Origin: DATFVA01 sp963774455
GTDB lineage: Bacteria > Bacteroidota > Ignavibacteria > Ignavibacteriales > Ignavibacteriaceae
Assembly (NCBI GenBank): GCA_963774455.1
Contig: CAVZFD010000005.1
Coordinates: 1,178,001 to 1,242,000 of the forward strand
Reading direction: 5' to 3'
Length of the DNA stretch: 64,000 bases
Shown: positions 1-9,472 of the stretch, in pieces
Position numbering within the stretch: the first letter of the stretch is position 1
How the letters are laid out: the number at the start of each line of letters is the position of its first letter
The notes under the pieces: generated by a model
Database searches by the model: none
What the model saw: the letters and a program-made list of their open reading frames with translations, nothing else
What the model was told of the DNA's origin: nothing
Translations under genes and position numbers: made by a program

Positions 1-787
1 GTAAAAGATCCTTAGCGTAAATGATTCCTAAAATATCATCCAGACCATTTCTGTACAGGGGAAGCCTGCTGTGGCCTGATCTGGATATAATCTGGAGCAA
101 TTCATTGAAATCAGTATCGTATGAGACTGACACCATATCAACACGTGGTGTCATCACCTCGTGGACAGCAACGGTACGAAAGCTTACTATACTGCTAATT
201 AAGCCATGCTCTTCCTCTATTATCGTTCCTCTTTCATGACTTAGGTTTGCAAGCTCGGCCAGTTCTTCAGGAAGAATTGCCGACTTTGATTTATCAAAAT
301 GCATTCGTGAAACGGATGATTTTATTATTTCAGTTAATGTTTCTGCTAGAGGGTAGAAAAGTACATTTATCCAGTAAAGCGGTATGCATACAATACGAGA
401 AACAGTAAGAGGATTTTTATTTGCCCAAACTTTAGGCGTCAGTTCGCCAAAAAGGACAATCAGTATGGTCAAAAGCACAATTTGTACAGTGAGTGCAAGC
501 TCCCTCGGGTAGTTAAAATGAAGTGAAGCTTCAAGGGCCAGCATCACTGCTATAATTGAAGCTGCAACGTTTACAATTGTATTCCCGATCAGAATTGTTA
601 CAAGAAGCCTTTTTGGATGCTCGAGTAGTAGCAACAGGTACCTACCGGTAACAGGCCTATTGGTTAGGCTGTTTTTTATCTTTCTCCTGTCTAAAGAAAA
701 AAGTGCAACTTCAGAACTCGAAAAAAAAGCTGAAAGTATAAAAAGTAAAAAAAGAATTATTAGCTTAAATTGCCAGCCGACATCCAA
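1..787 (-). CDS. CNNM/CBS-domain membrane protein (HlyC/CorC family), 3' part beyond window
   Basis: The reading frame is open from a TTG at 787 to the left edge (262 codons seen), so the C-terminus lies outside the window. The N-terminus is hydrophobic (about residues 7-25), followed by FFSSSEVALFS, the DUF21/CNNM signature. More hydrophobic stretches follow, then a first CBS domain starting near residue 205 with EVMTPRVDM. The family comprises inner-membrane proteins tied to divalent-cation (Mg2+/Co2+) transport or tolerance, usually with two CBS domains and a CorC_HlyC domain; only part of the first CBS is visible. The TTG start is chosen because an in-frame TAA lies just upstream and no ATG fits; AGGA lies about 12 nt before it. 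The family is clear, the substrate is not. Confidence 0.85.
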   Translation of the reverse strand, partial: MDVGWQFKLIILFLLFILSAFFSSSEVALFSLDRRKIKNSLTNRPVTGRYLLLLLEHPKRLLVTILIGNTIVNVAASIIAVMLALEASLHFNYPRELALTVQIVLLTILIVLFGELTPKVWANKNPLTVSRIVCIPLYWINVLFYPLAETLTEIIKSSVSRMHFDKSKSAILPEELAELANLSHERGTIIEEEHGLISSIVSFRTVAVHEVMTPRVDMVSVSYDTDFNELLQIISRSGHSRLPLYRNGLDDILGIIYAKDLL

Positions 788-822
788 AAATTAATTCATT
801 CCTGCAAAGTTATACAATCTTA

Positions 823-1239
823 TTAAAACGGTAAATCGTTATTATCTTCAGTTTCAACAGATGGTTCCGAAACAGAAGGTTCATTTGTTCCACCGGAGGA
901 AGGCTCTCCCGAACCATCCAAAGGTATCAATTTTTCGGAAATTACATCTGTAAAATATCTTTTAATTCCATCTTTATCGGTATAATCTCTTTTGGAAATT
1001 CTTCCTTCGACGTAAAATTTCTTTCCTTTTTTCAAATTTTCCTTGAAGTAATCTGAAAGGTTGAAGCAGGTAACATTGTGCCATGTAGTTTCATCCACCC
1101 AATTTCCATCCTTACCTTTATATCTATAATTAGTAGCAAGGCTAAAACTTGTTACTGATACGTTATTCGTAGTAAACCTGGTCTCACAGTCTTTTCCTAA
1201 ATGACCAATGAGCATGATTTTATTTAATGAAAATGCCAT
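823..1239 (-). CDS. ssb: Single-stranded DNA-binding protein
   Basis: A 138-residue Ssb that coats single-stranded DNA in replication, recombination and repair. The OB fold spans about residues 1-106 (start MAFSLNKIMLIGHLGKD, aromatic-rich strands around GNWVDETTWHNV). A flexible Gly/Ser/Pro/Glu linker follows. The protein ends in the acidic tip DNNDLPF, the form of the conserved DDDIPF tail that binds partner proteins. It is somewhat shorter than E. coli Ssb but has the usual architecture. GGGAG lies a short distance before the ATG. It stands alone, separated from the SPOR gene by 237 bp that contain a strong inverted repeat. Confidence 0.95.
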   Translation of the reverse strand: MAFSLNKIMLIGHLGKDCETRFTTNNVSVTSFSLATNYRYKGKDGNWVDETTWHNVTCFNLSDYFKENLKKGKKFYVEGRISKRDYTDKDGIKRYFTDVISEKLIPLDGSGEPSSGGTNEPSVSEPSVETEDNNDLPF

Positions 1240-1405
1240 TAATTCTAACTCCCGTTTTTTTTAATTACGACTTTGAATTTAACAATTGTTTTTAAATAAT
1301 ACTATTTTCCTACAATTTCTGCACTATTTTCAATAATATAGGGAAATCACCTCTTATTACTATCCAGGATATAAAGAAAGGATCCGAAATTAGATTACTA
1401 GGCTT

Positions 1406-1430
1406 AGAGACAGGTCAACGACCTGTCTCT
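1406..1430. repeat. Perfect 11-bp inverted repeat (hairpin)
   Basis: Bases 1406-1416 and 1420-1430 are perfect reverse complements with the 3-nt loop AAC. It lies 47 nt downstream of the stop of the minus-strand SPOR gene, where a terminator would be expected. Neither strand has a clear T-run after the stem, so it may instead be a REP-like palindrome or a processing site. Confidence 0.7.
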
Positions 1431-1476
1431 TCCGCCAGCATCTATCCTAAATAAAGTAATAGTCTTTTTTTGACAA

Positions 1477-1893
1477 TCACTTATATATTGTTAAAATCCA
1501 TGCATCCCTGAATTTTTCTTTCTTCCATAGATCATTCCGCACAGCTTCAGCCTCAGGCCTGGATGTATAATAATTTGAAATCTGGACAACATACAGGTTA
1601 TTCTGCCTGCTGAAGGAGGTTTTAACGTCGAACGGGAGAAGCTGTTTACTTTCTTCGGAAAATCTTTGAGCCCTGTCCTTCGTTGTAAAAGCCCCTATCT
1701 GAACAACATAATAAGTCATTCCCATATCAGGATATTCAAGAGCAGGAATATCGTCAGCTTCAGTATCCGGTGCGGAATCGAAAACATAGACGCTGTCTTT
1801 GCCTGCACCAGTTGACTGTGTTTCCTGTGAAGAAGCACAGCCGGCCAAATAATAACATGATACAGCAATTATTAAAACGAGTAATCTATTCAT
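1477..1893 (-). CDS. SPOR-domain lipoprotein
   Basis: A 138-residue lipoprotein. The signal sequence ends in the lipobox LAGC with Cys19 as the acylated residue. A polar linker runs to about residue 58, and a SPOR domain (about 60-137, starting YYVVQIGAFTTKDRAQRF) fills the rest. SPOR domains bind peptidoglycan stripped of stem peptides, typically at division sites, so this is probably an envelope protein anchored in a membrane and touching the cell wall. The neighbours do not narrow its role. The domain is recognised from the two repeated beta-alpha-beta-like halves and the conserved VQIGAF motif; the specific function is unknown. Confidence 0.85.
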   Translation of the reverse strand: MNRLLVLIIAVSCYYLAGCASSQETQSTGAGKDSVYVFDSAPDTEADDIPALEYPDMGMTYYVVQIGAFTTKDRAQRFSEESKQLLPFDVKTSFSRQNNLYVVQISNYYTSRPEAEAVRNDLWKKEKFRDAWILTIYK

Positions 1894-1927
1894 AAATCCC
1901 TCACATTAACTTTTTCCCAAAATTACG

Positions 1928-3337
1928 TCAAAATAAAATATTTTCATAAGCAGCAGGATCGAGGTACGTACCTTTTTCAAACAGGTTAAAATACCCTGCT
2001 TTAGCGAATGAAAGACTTCCGGGGATCGTACTTATATCGACCATTGGATAATTGGATTTAAACTTATCATTTATGGCTCTCAGAAATTCATTTGCAATAA
2101 GAGCATTTCCGCGCGAAGTAGTATGAACTCCATCCAGGCTGAATAGTCCTCCGGTCACAAATAAAGTAGAAAATTTTATCCCATAATATTCTTTTCCTCC
2201 CGCTGCATCTGATGCTCTGATGGTATTTAAAAGTCTGTTTACGTCAACAAGTGCAAATTGGGAAGAATGCCTGTTTACTGCAGCCGATATAGATGCATTA
2301 AATGAAGCTGTCGCCTGTTCAGCAGTATGAATTTCATCTGAATCAAGGACGAGAGCGTCAGGTATGGGATTTTTTTCACTCAAACCAAAAGCCTGGGTTG
2401 TATCTAGTATTCCAAGGGTTATCAACGGTGTAATATCGGCATTATGGTCTTTATAGAATTTGCCAGAAGGTGTTCCGAAATAAGCAAGGTATGACTGTGA
2501 TACCAGCGTAAACAGCATAGAATAATCGGTTAGCTGTGAAATGGAAGCCGGGGTTCCATTGAACTGGCCATGTTTCTGATAATAGAATCCCTGAACGGGT
2601 GTGCCCTGAAGGGATTGTACAAACATAGGACCAACTGTCGTGAAGAAAGGGATTGTAGTTACATCGGGAATATTAGCCACAACTATTTTTGCTCCGGACG
2701 CAGCAAGAGCATCTGTAATCTGACGATAGAGGAAACCGAAGGTATTTGCATCTGTAGGTGCGGAAGGACTATACCCGCCGCTTGTTGCGAATCCAAGAAT
2801 ATCATTATTCCCCTGCCAAAAAGTAATCATTGTCGGGCTCAAAGAAAGTGCCTGATCCAGCTGACTTCCCTTGCCTCTCAGTATTATATCAATAAACGGA
2901 CTATGGGAATATGAACTCTGGGTTGAACTTGTTGTTATATCTGCGAGTATAACTCCGGGAATTCCGAGATTATTGTACGTCTGCGGGTAACCCGGGTTAG
3001 TTAAGGTCCCCTGTTCCTGTACCTGAGTGGTAACGAAAGGATCAAGAGAAACAATTTTAATCTGACCTCCTATACCTGGGTCCGATATTAAAGGCTGAAC
3101 AAAACCGGTACCGGTTTGCTGAGCAATCAGGTTCCCGAAAGAGTACATCTGTGAACTCTCGTATAAAGCACTTGACTGATATCCTGCTGTAAGACTGTTT
3201 CCAATCGTCACAAAACTGGAAAAATCTGCCGTTCCGCTTACTGTCTGCGGGCCTGTTAAATCAGTTCTGTCTTTACAGCCGAAGAACATCATTAAGGGCA
3301 GGAGGATGATAAACAGTATTTTATTAAGATTTTTCAT
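1928..3337 (-). CDS. SGNH/GDSL-family hydrolase lipoprotein
   Basis: A 469-residue predicted lipoprotein (hydrophobic N-terminus ending MMFFGC, acylated Cys21). The SGNH blocks are visible: block I is GNSLTAG with nucleophile Ser48 (a GNSL variant of GDSL), block III is GNND at about 176-179, and block V is DGVH with Asp402 and His405. The family hydrolyses esters or lipids at the cell surface; the substrate cannot be read from sequence. Its start lies 18 nt after the stop of the FadL-type porin gene upstream on the same strand, so the two are probably one transcript. That pairing suggests the enzyme acts on hydrophobic esters whose products enter through the porin, which is inference. Confidence 0.85.
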   Translation of the reverse strand: MKNLNKILFIILLPLMMFFGCKDRTDLTGPQTVSGTADFSSFVTIGNSLTAGYQSSALYESSQMYSFGNLIAQQTGTGFVQPLISDPGIGGQIKIVSLDPFVTTQVQEQGTLTNPGYPQTYNNLGIPGVILADITTSSTQSSYSHSPFIDIILRGKGSQLDQALSLSPTMITFWQGNNDILGFATSGGYSPSAPTDANTFGFLYRQITDALAASGAKIVVANIPDVTTIPFFTTVGPMFVQSLQGTPVQGFYYQKHGQFNGTPASISQLTDYSMLFTLVSQSYLAYFGTPSGKFYKDHNADITPLITLGILDTTQAFGLSEKNPIPDALVLDSDEIHTAEQATASFNASISAAVNRHSSQFALVDVNRLLNTIRASDAAGGKEYYGIKFSTLFVTGGLFSLDGVHTTSRGNALIANEFLRAINDKFKSNYPMVDISTIPGSLSFAKAGYFNLFEKGTYLDPAAYENILF

Positions 3338-3355
3338 TTTGATATCCTTCTCTTT

Positions 3356-4576
3356 TTAAAATCCATATGATAAACTAAGGGCTGCAATATTTGCACTTGA
3401 ATTATACGTTCCGTTGAAATATTCAGTTGAATTATCGACACTCACCTGGCTGGCAAAAATGTGAAGATAAGAGGCGCTTATACCTAAGTTGTCAACTACC
3501 ATCAGATTAAAACCAAGACTCAATCCAAACCTGTTAGCATCTGGCAGTGACGGATTCAGATATTCGGGTTTAACCGGGTTTTTATCGAAGTAAACACCAG
3601 CCAGAACATTTAATTGACTGTTTAGTGCAATCTCGCTTCCCAATCTTATAATATATGAATCATCATATAGCCTGGGACTTGCAAGATCAGGAAAATTCGG
3701 ATCATTAAAATCTACCGCAAGAGTATCGTAACTTGACCAGCCTACATACTGGAAGTCAGCACTGAATTTCAAGCCTGGAAGCAAATCATAAGCCGCTCCT
3801 ACAGCAAAATTAAACGGGGTGGTTAATTCAGCTGTAATATCGCCGTTAGGCAGCCGGCTTTCTAGCTGAGACTGGGTTGTTGTCGATGACGCAGTTCCTT
3901 TAAAATCATATGAGATCTGACTATGGAACGAAACACCGAATGATAGGGTTTTAATTGGTTTATACATTAGACCCAAATTGTATCCAAACGCAGCATTATC
4001 ATCGCCTTTGAGGTGGACGAAAGCATCTCCCTCAAACGGAGCCTGAGAATTTTTTCTGGTTATTTCAACATTTGCAAAACTATAAACAAATGCGGCACTT
4101 ATTGATAAGTCGTCAGTAACCTTATAAGCAATAACAGGGGAAACGGTGAATACCATGAGATCAGTTTTAAGTGCAAGATACTTACCAACCCAGTCATCGC
4201 CCCACTTTGTCCCTAATCCGAATGGTACAGTAAATCCTAACCCCACCGCAAAATCCTTATTGATCCTGTAAGAACCAAAAAAATGAGGAGGATAAAAAAT
4301 CTGGTCGTCTGCTTTATATTCGGTTATTTGTGGACTCACACCCCGGAATGACGATGCCGGAGAAATCATTGTTCCTCCCAGAACAAAATTTATCCCCCAT
4401 AACTGCGTCAAGCCTGCACCATTCCAGTAAATTGCAGTAGGATCATCAGCAACGGCCGTAAATGCCCCCCCCATACCCATTGCTCTTGCTCCATGCTCAT
4501 TTAACTGGAACCCTCCTGCGAAAGCCTGGCTGTAACACAGGAAGATCAAGAATAGAAAGCTGCTAATTGTTTTCAA
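3356..4576 (-). CDS. OmpP1/FadL/TodX-family outer membrane transporter
   Basis: A 406-residue outer-membrane beta-barrel. A signal peptide is probably cut after residue 20 (AFA). The mature N-terminus has the FadL-family hatch sequence (GFQLNEHGARAMGMGG, then AVADDPTAIYWNGAGL). The remainder shows alternating amphipathic strands and ends in an aromatic residue (LSLSYGF), as barrel proteins do. The family imports long-chain fatty acids or other hydrophobic compounds. It is upstream of, and probably cotranscribed with, the GDSL lipoprotein. The size is close to the family norm (about 400-450). The family is secure, the ligand unknown. Confidence 0.9.
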   Translation of the reverse strand: MKTISSFLFLIFLCYSQAFAGGFQLNEHGARAMGMGGAFTAVADDPTAIYWNGAGLTQLWGINFVLGGTMISPASSFRGVSPQITEYKADDQIFYPPHFFGSYRINKDFAVGLGFTVPFGLGTKWGDDWVGKYLALKTDLMVFTVSPVIAYKVTDDLSISAAFVYSFANVEITRKNSQAPFEGDAFVHLKGDDNAAFGYNLGLMYKPIKTLSFGVSFHSQISYDFKGTASSTTTQSQLESRLPNGDITAELTTPFNFAVGAAYDLLPGLKFSADFQYVGWSSYDTLAVDFNDPNFPDLASPRLYDDSYIIRLGSEIALNSQLNVLAGVYFDKNPVKPEYLNPSLPDANRFGLSLGFNLMVVDNLGISASYLHIFASQVSVDNSTEYFNGTYNSSANIAALSLSYGF

Positions 4577-4623
4577 GGTTCCACCTATTATTTAGTGAGT
4601 ATTTTTTCTGATAAGCCTGCATA

Positions 4624-5124
4624 TTATTCAATAGTGAAAAGAATAGCTCCCTTGTCTACTGGGGTGTTCTCCGTGACTTTAACTTCTTTAATAGATCCGG
4701 TAAAGGGCGACTTAATATCATTTTCCATTTTCATTGCTTCTAAAATAATTATAGAATCTCCCTTTTCCACGCTTTCGCCAACATTTTTTTTTACTTTAAG
4801 TATCATTCCCGGCATCGGGGCTTTCACTTCCATTTTGTGTTTAAACTCTGATGATTTCTCAATCAGGCTGGAGGCCCTTTCCTGGAGACCTGTCCTTACT
4901 ACTACATCTATTACTTTTCCATTTATAAACACGGAGTATTCATCTGCGTTTCTTCTTTTTGCCGAAATCTCATATACACGGTTATCTATCCTTAGTACAA
5001 AAACATTCCTGGCGAGTTCAACCACTTCATAATGATATTTTTTATCACCGAGTGTAACTTCGGAATTATCGCTCATCACTACGCTATTCTTTCTGCCGCC
5101 GAATGTAATTACATATTCATTCAT
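4624..5124 (-). CDS. Biotin carboxyl carrier protein (acyl-CoA carboxylase type)
   Basis: A 166-residue protein with a C-terminal biotinyl domain (about 97-166). The EAMKM motif at 129-133 makes Lys132 the biotinylated residue. The N-terminal half is a small beta-rich domain, not the Ala/Pro-rich linker of classical AccB. That resembles carriers attached to acyl-CoA carboxylases or oxaloacetate decarboxylases. Its ATG overlaps the 3' end of the biotin carboxylase gene by 8 nt, so the two are translationally coupled and should form the carboxylation half of an enzyme. No carboxyltransferase gene is in the window, so the acceptor (acetyl-, propionyl- or another acyl-CoA) is open. Confidence 0.9.
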   Translation of the reverse strand: MNEYVITFGGRKNSVVMSDNSEVTLGDKKYHYEVVELARNVFVLRIDNRVYEISAKRRNADEYSVFINGKVIDVVVRTGLQERASSLIEKSSEFKHKMEVKAPMPGMILKVKKNVGESVEKGDSIIILEAMKMENDIKSPFTGSIKEVKVTENTPVDKGAILFTIE

Positions 5125-6598
5125 TGATTTGATTTATCCAGTTATTGCCGTTTGTTATTTTAGCAGCACTTCCGTTATTTGAAGCACTGCTCCTGTTCTT
5201 CAGCCAGGCTGCAAATATCGAAACCGCCTCAGCAAGATCACCATTCTGTGCTGTAGAAAAATTGAATTCTTTTTCAAGGAAATTTATATCGAAATCACCG
5301 CTGACGAATTTGGGGTGACCAAAAATTTCTTTAAGGAAAGATATATTCGATGTTACGCCGAAAATTTTATATTCACTTAAAGCTCTTTTCATTCTTTTGA
5401 TTGCGCTGTTCCTGTCTTTATCCCAGCAGATCAGTTTTGCGACAAGGGGATCGTAGTAAATAGAAATTTCTGAACCCCTCCCAAATCCTTCATCCACCCT
5501 AATCCCTGGCCCCGAAGGTGAAAGATACTCATCAAGTCTGCCTGTTGAGGGGAGAAAATTATTATCGGGGTCTTCTGCATAAATCCTGCTCTCCATTGCA
5601 TGTCCGTTAATTCTAAGATCCTCCTGTTTAAACGACAAAGGATGTCCTTCAGCTATAGAGATCTGCTCTTTTACCAAATCCACTCCGCTGATAAGTTCCG
5701 TTACAGGATGCTCTACCTGAAGCCTGGTGTTCATCTCGAGAAAGTAAAAGGATTTATTGCGGTCCATCAGGAATTCCACTGTTCCCGCATTATAATAATT
5801 GCAAGCTTTTGCGGCGTTTACCGCAGCCGTAGTTATCTTTTCCCGCGTCACAGGGTCAACGAAGGACGAAGGAGCTTCCTCAATTATTTTCTGATGCCTT
5901 CTCTGGATTGAGCATTCTCGCTCAAAAAGATGGGCGTAATTTCCATGCTTGTCTGCAATAACCTGAACTTCAATATGTTTCGGATTCTCAATAAACTTTT
6001 CTATATATATTGAATCATCACCGAAAGCTTTTAATGCTTCACGCCTGGTTGATTCAAATGCCGACTGAAATTCATCAGGTGAGTTAATCCTTCTCATACC
6101 TTTTCCACCTCCCCCGGCGGAAGCTTTAAGGAGTACTGGAAAAGTTATTTCTTCAGCAATTTTTATACCCTCTTCCACAGAAGTAATTGCGTTTGTAGTT
6201 CCCGGGACTATTGGAACGTTGTTCTTCTGCATTCGCTGTCTTGCTGCAGTTTTGCTCCCCATCAGGCCCACGGAAGTGGATGAAGGACCGATAAATATTA
6301 ACCCTGAATCTTCCACCATCTTAATGAATTCTGCATTCTCCGAAAAAAAACCATAACCTGGATGAATGGCATCTGCACCGGCTTTTTTAGCTATATCTAT
6401 TATTTTCTGTTTGTTGAGATAGGATTCTGAAGAAGGAGCAGGTCCGATATAATATGATTCATCTGCCAGTCGTGTATGAAGAGAAGTTTTATCGGCATCG
6501 GAATAAACAGCAGCCGATATAATGCCTGATTCTTTACAGGCCCTGATAATCCTCACTGCTATCTCTCCCCTGTTAGCAATCAGTATCTTTTTAATCAA
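5117..6598 (-). CDS. accC: Biotin carboxylase subunit of an acyl-CoA carboxylase
   Basis: A 493-residue ATP-grasp enzyme that carboxylates the biotin on the carrier encoded next door, using bicarbonate and ATP. The N-terminal domain starts MIKKILIANRGEIAVRII. The glycine-rich loop is KASAGGGGKGMRR, followed by ERECSIQRRHQK and the active-site segment EMNTRLQVEHPVTE. The length is slightly above stand-alone AccC (about 450) because of a C-terminal extension of roughly 40 residues, as in propionyl/methylcrotonyl-type alpha subunits, but without a fused biotinyl domain. The stop overlaps the carrier start. The symbol denotes the activity rather than proven membership of the fatty-acid synthesis complex. 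Confidence 0.93.
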   Translation of the reverse strand: MIKKILIANRGEIAVRIIRACKESGIISAAVYSDADKTSLHTRLADESYYIGPAPSSESYLNKQKIIDIAKKAGADAIHPGYGFFSENAEFIKMVEDSGLIFIGPSSTSVGLMGSKTAARQRMQKNNVPIVPGTTNAITSVEEGIKIAEEITFPVLLKASAGGGGKGMRRINSPDEFQSAFESTRREALKAFGDDSIYIEKFIENPKHIEVQVIADKHGNYAHLFERECSIQRRHQKIIEEAPSSFVDPVTREKITTAAVNAAKACNYYNAGTVEFLMDRNKSFYFLEMNTRLQVEHPVTELISGVDLVKEQISIAEGHPLSFKQEDLRINGHAMESRIYAEDPDNNFLPSTGRLDEYLSPSGPGIRVDEGFGRGSEISIYYDPLVAKLICWDKDRNSAIKRMKRALSEYKIFGVTSNISFLKEIFGHPKFVSGDFDINFLEKEFNFSTAQNGDLAEAVSIFAAWLKNRSSASNNGSAAKITNGNNWINQINE

Positions 6599-6606
6599 AT
6601 TAGTAC

Positions 6607-8955
6607 CTACTTAAATTCTGCAATTGTAATACCATCACCGCCGCTTTCAATGGGAGCGAAATGGAAAGAACTCACTTTATCATAATTTTTCAACAGGCGC
6701 TGAACCATTTCTTTCAAAGCTCCTGTTCCTTTCCCATGAAGTATTTCGACCCGGTTAAGACCTGATGAATAAGCTCCGTCAAGAAATTTGACTACTTCAA
6801 ACTCAGCCTGGTCTGCTCTCTCTCCGCGGATATCAATTCTTACCTGCTGTCCGGATGTATCAAATGAATATGAACTTAAATTTCTTTCTTCTTTTTTTTC
6901 TTTTTCAGCAGGAAGAAGCTCATCAGTATTTAATTTCATTTTCAGATTGCCGCTGAGTATTGTGACCTTCTTTTTATCCTGCGATAACTCTAAAATTTTT
7001 CCCCGCATGTTCGTATTACGGACCGCAACAAAATCTCCGGGTACAAAATCAAATTTTTCTTCTTTTTTATCAACTGTTTCTGAAAATAATTCTTTATTTC
7101 TTTCTTTCAGATCTTTAACAATCTGCTGTGAAGATTTAATAATATCCTTTCTGGCACTCGATTCCTTAAGTGATTTTATTACTTCTTCTATTTTCTTGTT
7201 TACGCCTTTAAGGTATCGGTCAGCCTCTTCTTTTGCATGCTTCAGAATTTCTTTTTTCTCACTGTTCAGCTGATCGATATTCTTCTTGTAGAGGTTTGAA
7301 AGTCCGGTAAGTCTGGTATTTTCAATTTCCGAGTTCTTAAGTTTTTCTTCGAGCTCCCGCGATTTCGTTTCGATGTCGACAAGGAATTTTTCAATATTAT
7401 GCTTTCCGGAATCAAGATTCGCTTTTGCCGTATTAAGAAAATGTTCATCAAAGCCGATTCTTTTAGCTATCTCAAATGCATAGCTGGAACCGGGAATACC
7501 CTGTCTGAACGCATACGTCGGTCTCAGGTTCCTTGTATCAAATTCCATTGCCGCATTCTGAAAACCGGGAATATCATTAGCGAAGAGCTTAAGACTCCCA
7601 TGATGAGTTGATGCCAGTACCAGAGAACCTTTCTCCTTAATTAGGAGAAGCACAGCTGAAGCCAGGGCAGAGCCTTCTGAAGGATCCGTACCTGTTCCCA
7701 GCTCATCAAGAAGAATTAAAGAGCTGGCTGTGGCTTTCTTTAGTATATCTCTGATGTTTGAAAGGTGTGAACTGAATGTAGATAGATCGTCTTCAATAGA
7801 CTGTTCATCACCTATATCTACGAGAATATTATCGAAGAAATGAAAATTTGAATCCGGGTCGGCCGGAATATGAAATCCCGACATTACCATCAGCGAGAGT
7901 ATACCGATGGTTTTAAGTACCACAGTCTTACCGCCGGCATTGGGGCCGGTTATTATGATCACCTTCTGATCACCTACTTTGATATCAAGAGAGATTGTTT
8001 CTTCCCTGCCAAGTCTTTTCAGAAGTATAGGATGCCTGCCGCGTGATATTGTGAATGGTTTATCATTATCTATTTCGGGGAATGAACCGATTACTTCAAT
8101 AGAATACTTGGCTCTTGCAAATACTGAATCCAGATCGGCAATTGTTTCCAGGGCATTTTTTAAGCTGCCGCTCTCTTTGCCGATAAGTTTGGTAAGTTCT
8201 TTAAGCAGCCGCTCTATTTCTCTTTTCTCTGCAAAAGATAAGGAAATTATATCATTGTTCAGTTCCAGGGTTTCTTCCGGTTCAATGTAAACTGTCTGCC
8301 CGGTTGACGATTCAGAATGAACAAATCCTTTTATATGACGTTTGTGCTCGACTTTAACGGGGATAACGATTCTGCCATCCCTGAGTGTCAGGTAATCTTC
8401 CCGAACGATATCGTTTTCAGCAAGCGTCTTAACCAACCGGTTAACCGATCTTACCAGTTCATCACGCTTGCTATTAATATCCTTCTTTATTCCCGCAAGC
8501 TTTGGACTGGCATTATCCTTAACTTCGCCATTCTCATTGATTATTTTCGAGATATGATGTTCAAAAAGTTTATCTACAAATAAAGTTTCGGAAAGTTTAT
8601 GCAGACCGGGGGCAATGTGAGAATGGTTTTTAAGAAATTGGAAAAAACTCCTCGATATTATTGCCAGCCTTTGTATTTCAAGTATCCTTTTGCTGTCCAG
8701 CACCGCTCCCTCGATCCTGCTCTGTGAGAGAGCGGTATCAAGGTTGGGAATATACTCGAACGGTGGTGAATTCTGGGATATCAAAATTTCCTTTGCCTCA
8801 TTTACATAACCTCCCTCAATCTTTATGAGGTTGATATTGGTTAGAGGCTTAAGTTCTCCTACTCTTGATTTCCCCTTCTCTGTCGACGTGTATTTTGCAG
8901 CAAACTGAAGTATTTTCTGAAATTCTAATTTGTCCGGAGCCTGATTGTCAATCAT
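6607..8955 (-). CDS. mutS2: MutS2 family ATPase/endonuclease
   Basis: A 782-residue MutS2. A core/lever region (about 1-300) leads into the MutS ATPase, with Walker A GPNAGGKT at 337-344 and Walker B LILLDE at 413-418 followed by the signature GTGTDPSEG. A long charged coiled coil covers about 510-640. The C-terminal Smr nuclease domain starts near 705 with DIRGERADQAE and has HGKGTGAL at 740-747. MutS2 suppresses homologous recombination and in some species rescues stalled ribosomes; it lacks the mismatch-recognition domain of MutS1. The start overlaps the end of cvpA by 8 nt (ATGATTGA junction), so the two are translationally coupled. Length and domain order are canonical. Confidence 0.95.
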   Translation of the reverse strand: MIDNQAPDKLEFQKILQFAAKYTSTEKGKSRVGELKPLTNINLIKIEGGYVNEAKEILISQNSPPFEYIPNLDTALSQSRIEGAVLDSKRILEIQRLAIISRSFFQFLKNHSHIAPGLHKLSETLFVDKLFEHHISKIINENGEVKDNASPKLAGIKKDINSKRDELVRSVNRLVKTLAENDIVREDYLTLRDGRIVIPVKVEHKRHIKGFVHSESSTGQTVYIEPEETLELNNDIISLSFAEKREIERLLKELTKLIGKESGSLKNALETIADLDSVFARAKYSIEVIGSFPEIDNDKPFTISRGRHPILLKRLGREETISLDIKVGDQKVIIITGPNAGGKTVVLKTIGILSLMVMSGFHIPADPDSNFHFFDNILVDIGDEQSIEDDLSTFSSHLSNIRDILKKATASSLILLDELGTGTDPSEGSALASAVLLLIKEKGSLVLASTHHGSLKLFANDIPGFQNAAMEFDTRNLRPTYAFRQGIPGSSYAFEIAKRIGFDEHFLNTAKANLDSGKHNIEKFLVDIETKSRELEEKLKNSEIENTRLTGLSNLYKKNIDQLNSEKKEILKHAKEEADRYLKGVNKKIEEVIKSLKESSARKDIIKSSQQIVKDLKERNKELFSETVDKKEEKFDFVPGDFVAVRNTNMRGKILELSQDKKKVTILSGNLKMKLNTDELLPAEKEKKEERNLSSYSFDTSGQQVRIDIRGERADQAEFEVVKFLDGAYSSGLNRVEILHGKGTGALKEMVQRLLKNYDKVSSFHFAPIESGGDGITIAEFK

Positions 8956-9472
8956 TTAGCGTGTCTTTATCATTTATATAATCCTTGATTCTTTTCCTGG
9001 CGTCAGGGGTATAATCGCTGATCAGGTTAATCGTTCCGGGGATAATTCCATAAACAGTGGCATAAACAAGTGATTCCTCTTTAGCCTTTTCCGGCGGAAC
9101 GTTGAATACATTTAATATATAAAGTGCTGCGCTCAAAAAAAACAGAATCTGGATCATCCCGATCACACCGCCAATAACCTGATTTACCAGGTTATTAACC
9201 TTATCAAAAGGATGGATTACTCGTTTAAGGATAGCGAAGAGAACTAACACTCCTGTGAAAATTACTCCCCCGGCAATCAGTTCTGAGAGATAATATTCGA
9301 TTCCCAATACAACGTCAATGTACATACCTAGACCTGAGGCAAAATTTATTGCAAGGATTATAGCTAGTATAAAACCGATAAAACCGATTAATTTTCTTAC
9401 AAATCCATCTTTGAAACCAAGGATGAATCCGATAATTGCAATGATAATAACTATTGCATCAACTAGATTCAT
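8948..9472 (-). CDS. CvpA family membrane protein
   Basis: A 174-residue inner-membrane protein with four hydrophobic segments (about 3-45, 62-83 and 98-118). The family is named after colicin V production in E. coli, but the general function is still poorly defined. The N-terminus (MNLVDAIVIIIAIIGFILG, then KDGFVRKLIG) is typical. It sits in a minus-strand group with YqeY-like and MutS2. Its ATG follows the stop of the YqeY gene with no gap, and its end overlaps mutS2, so all three are likely one operon. CvpA-MutS2 adjacency is common in Firmicutes and Bacteroidota. Confidence 0.85.
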   Translation of the reverse strand: MNLVDAIVIIIAIIGFILGFKDGFVRKLIGFIGFILAIILAINFASGLGMYIDVVLGIEYYLSELIAGGVIFTGVLVLFAILKRVIHPFDKVNNLVNQVIGGVIGMIQILFFLSAALYILNVFNVPPEKAKEESLVYATVYGIIPGTINLISDYTPDARKRIKDYINDKDTLND

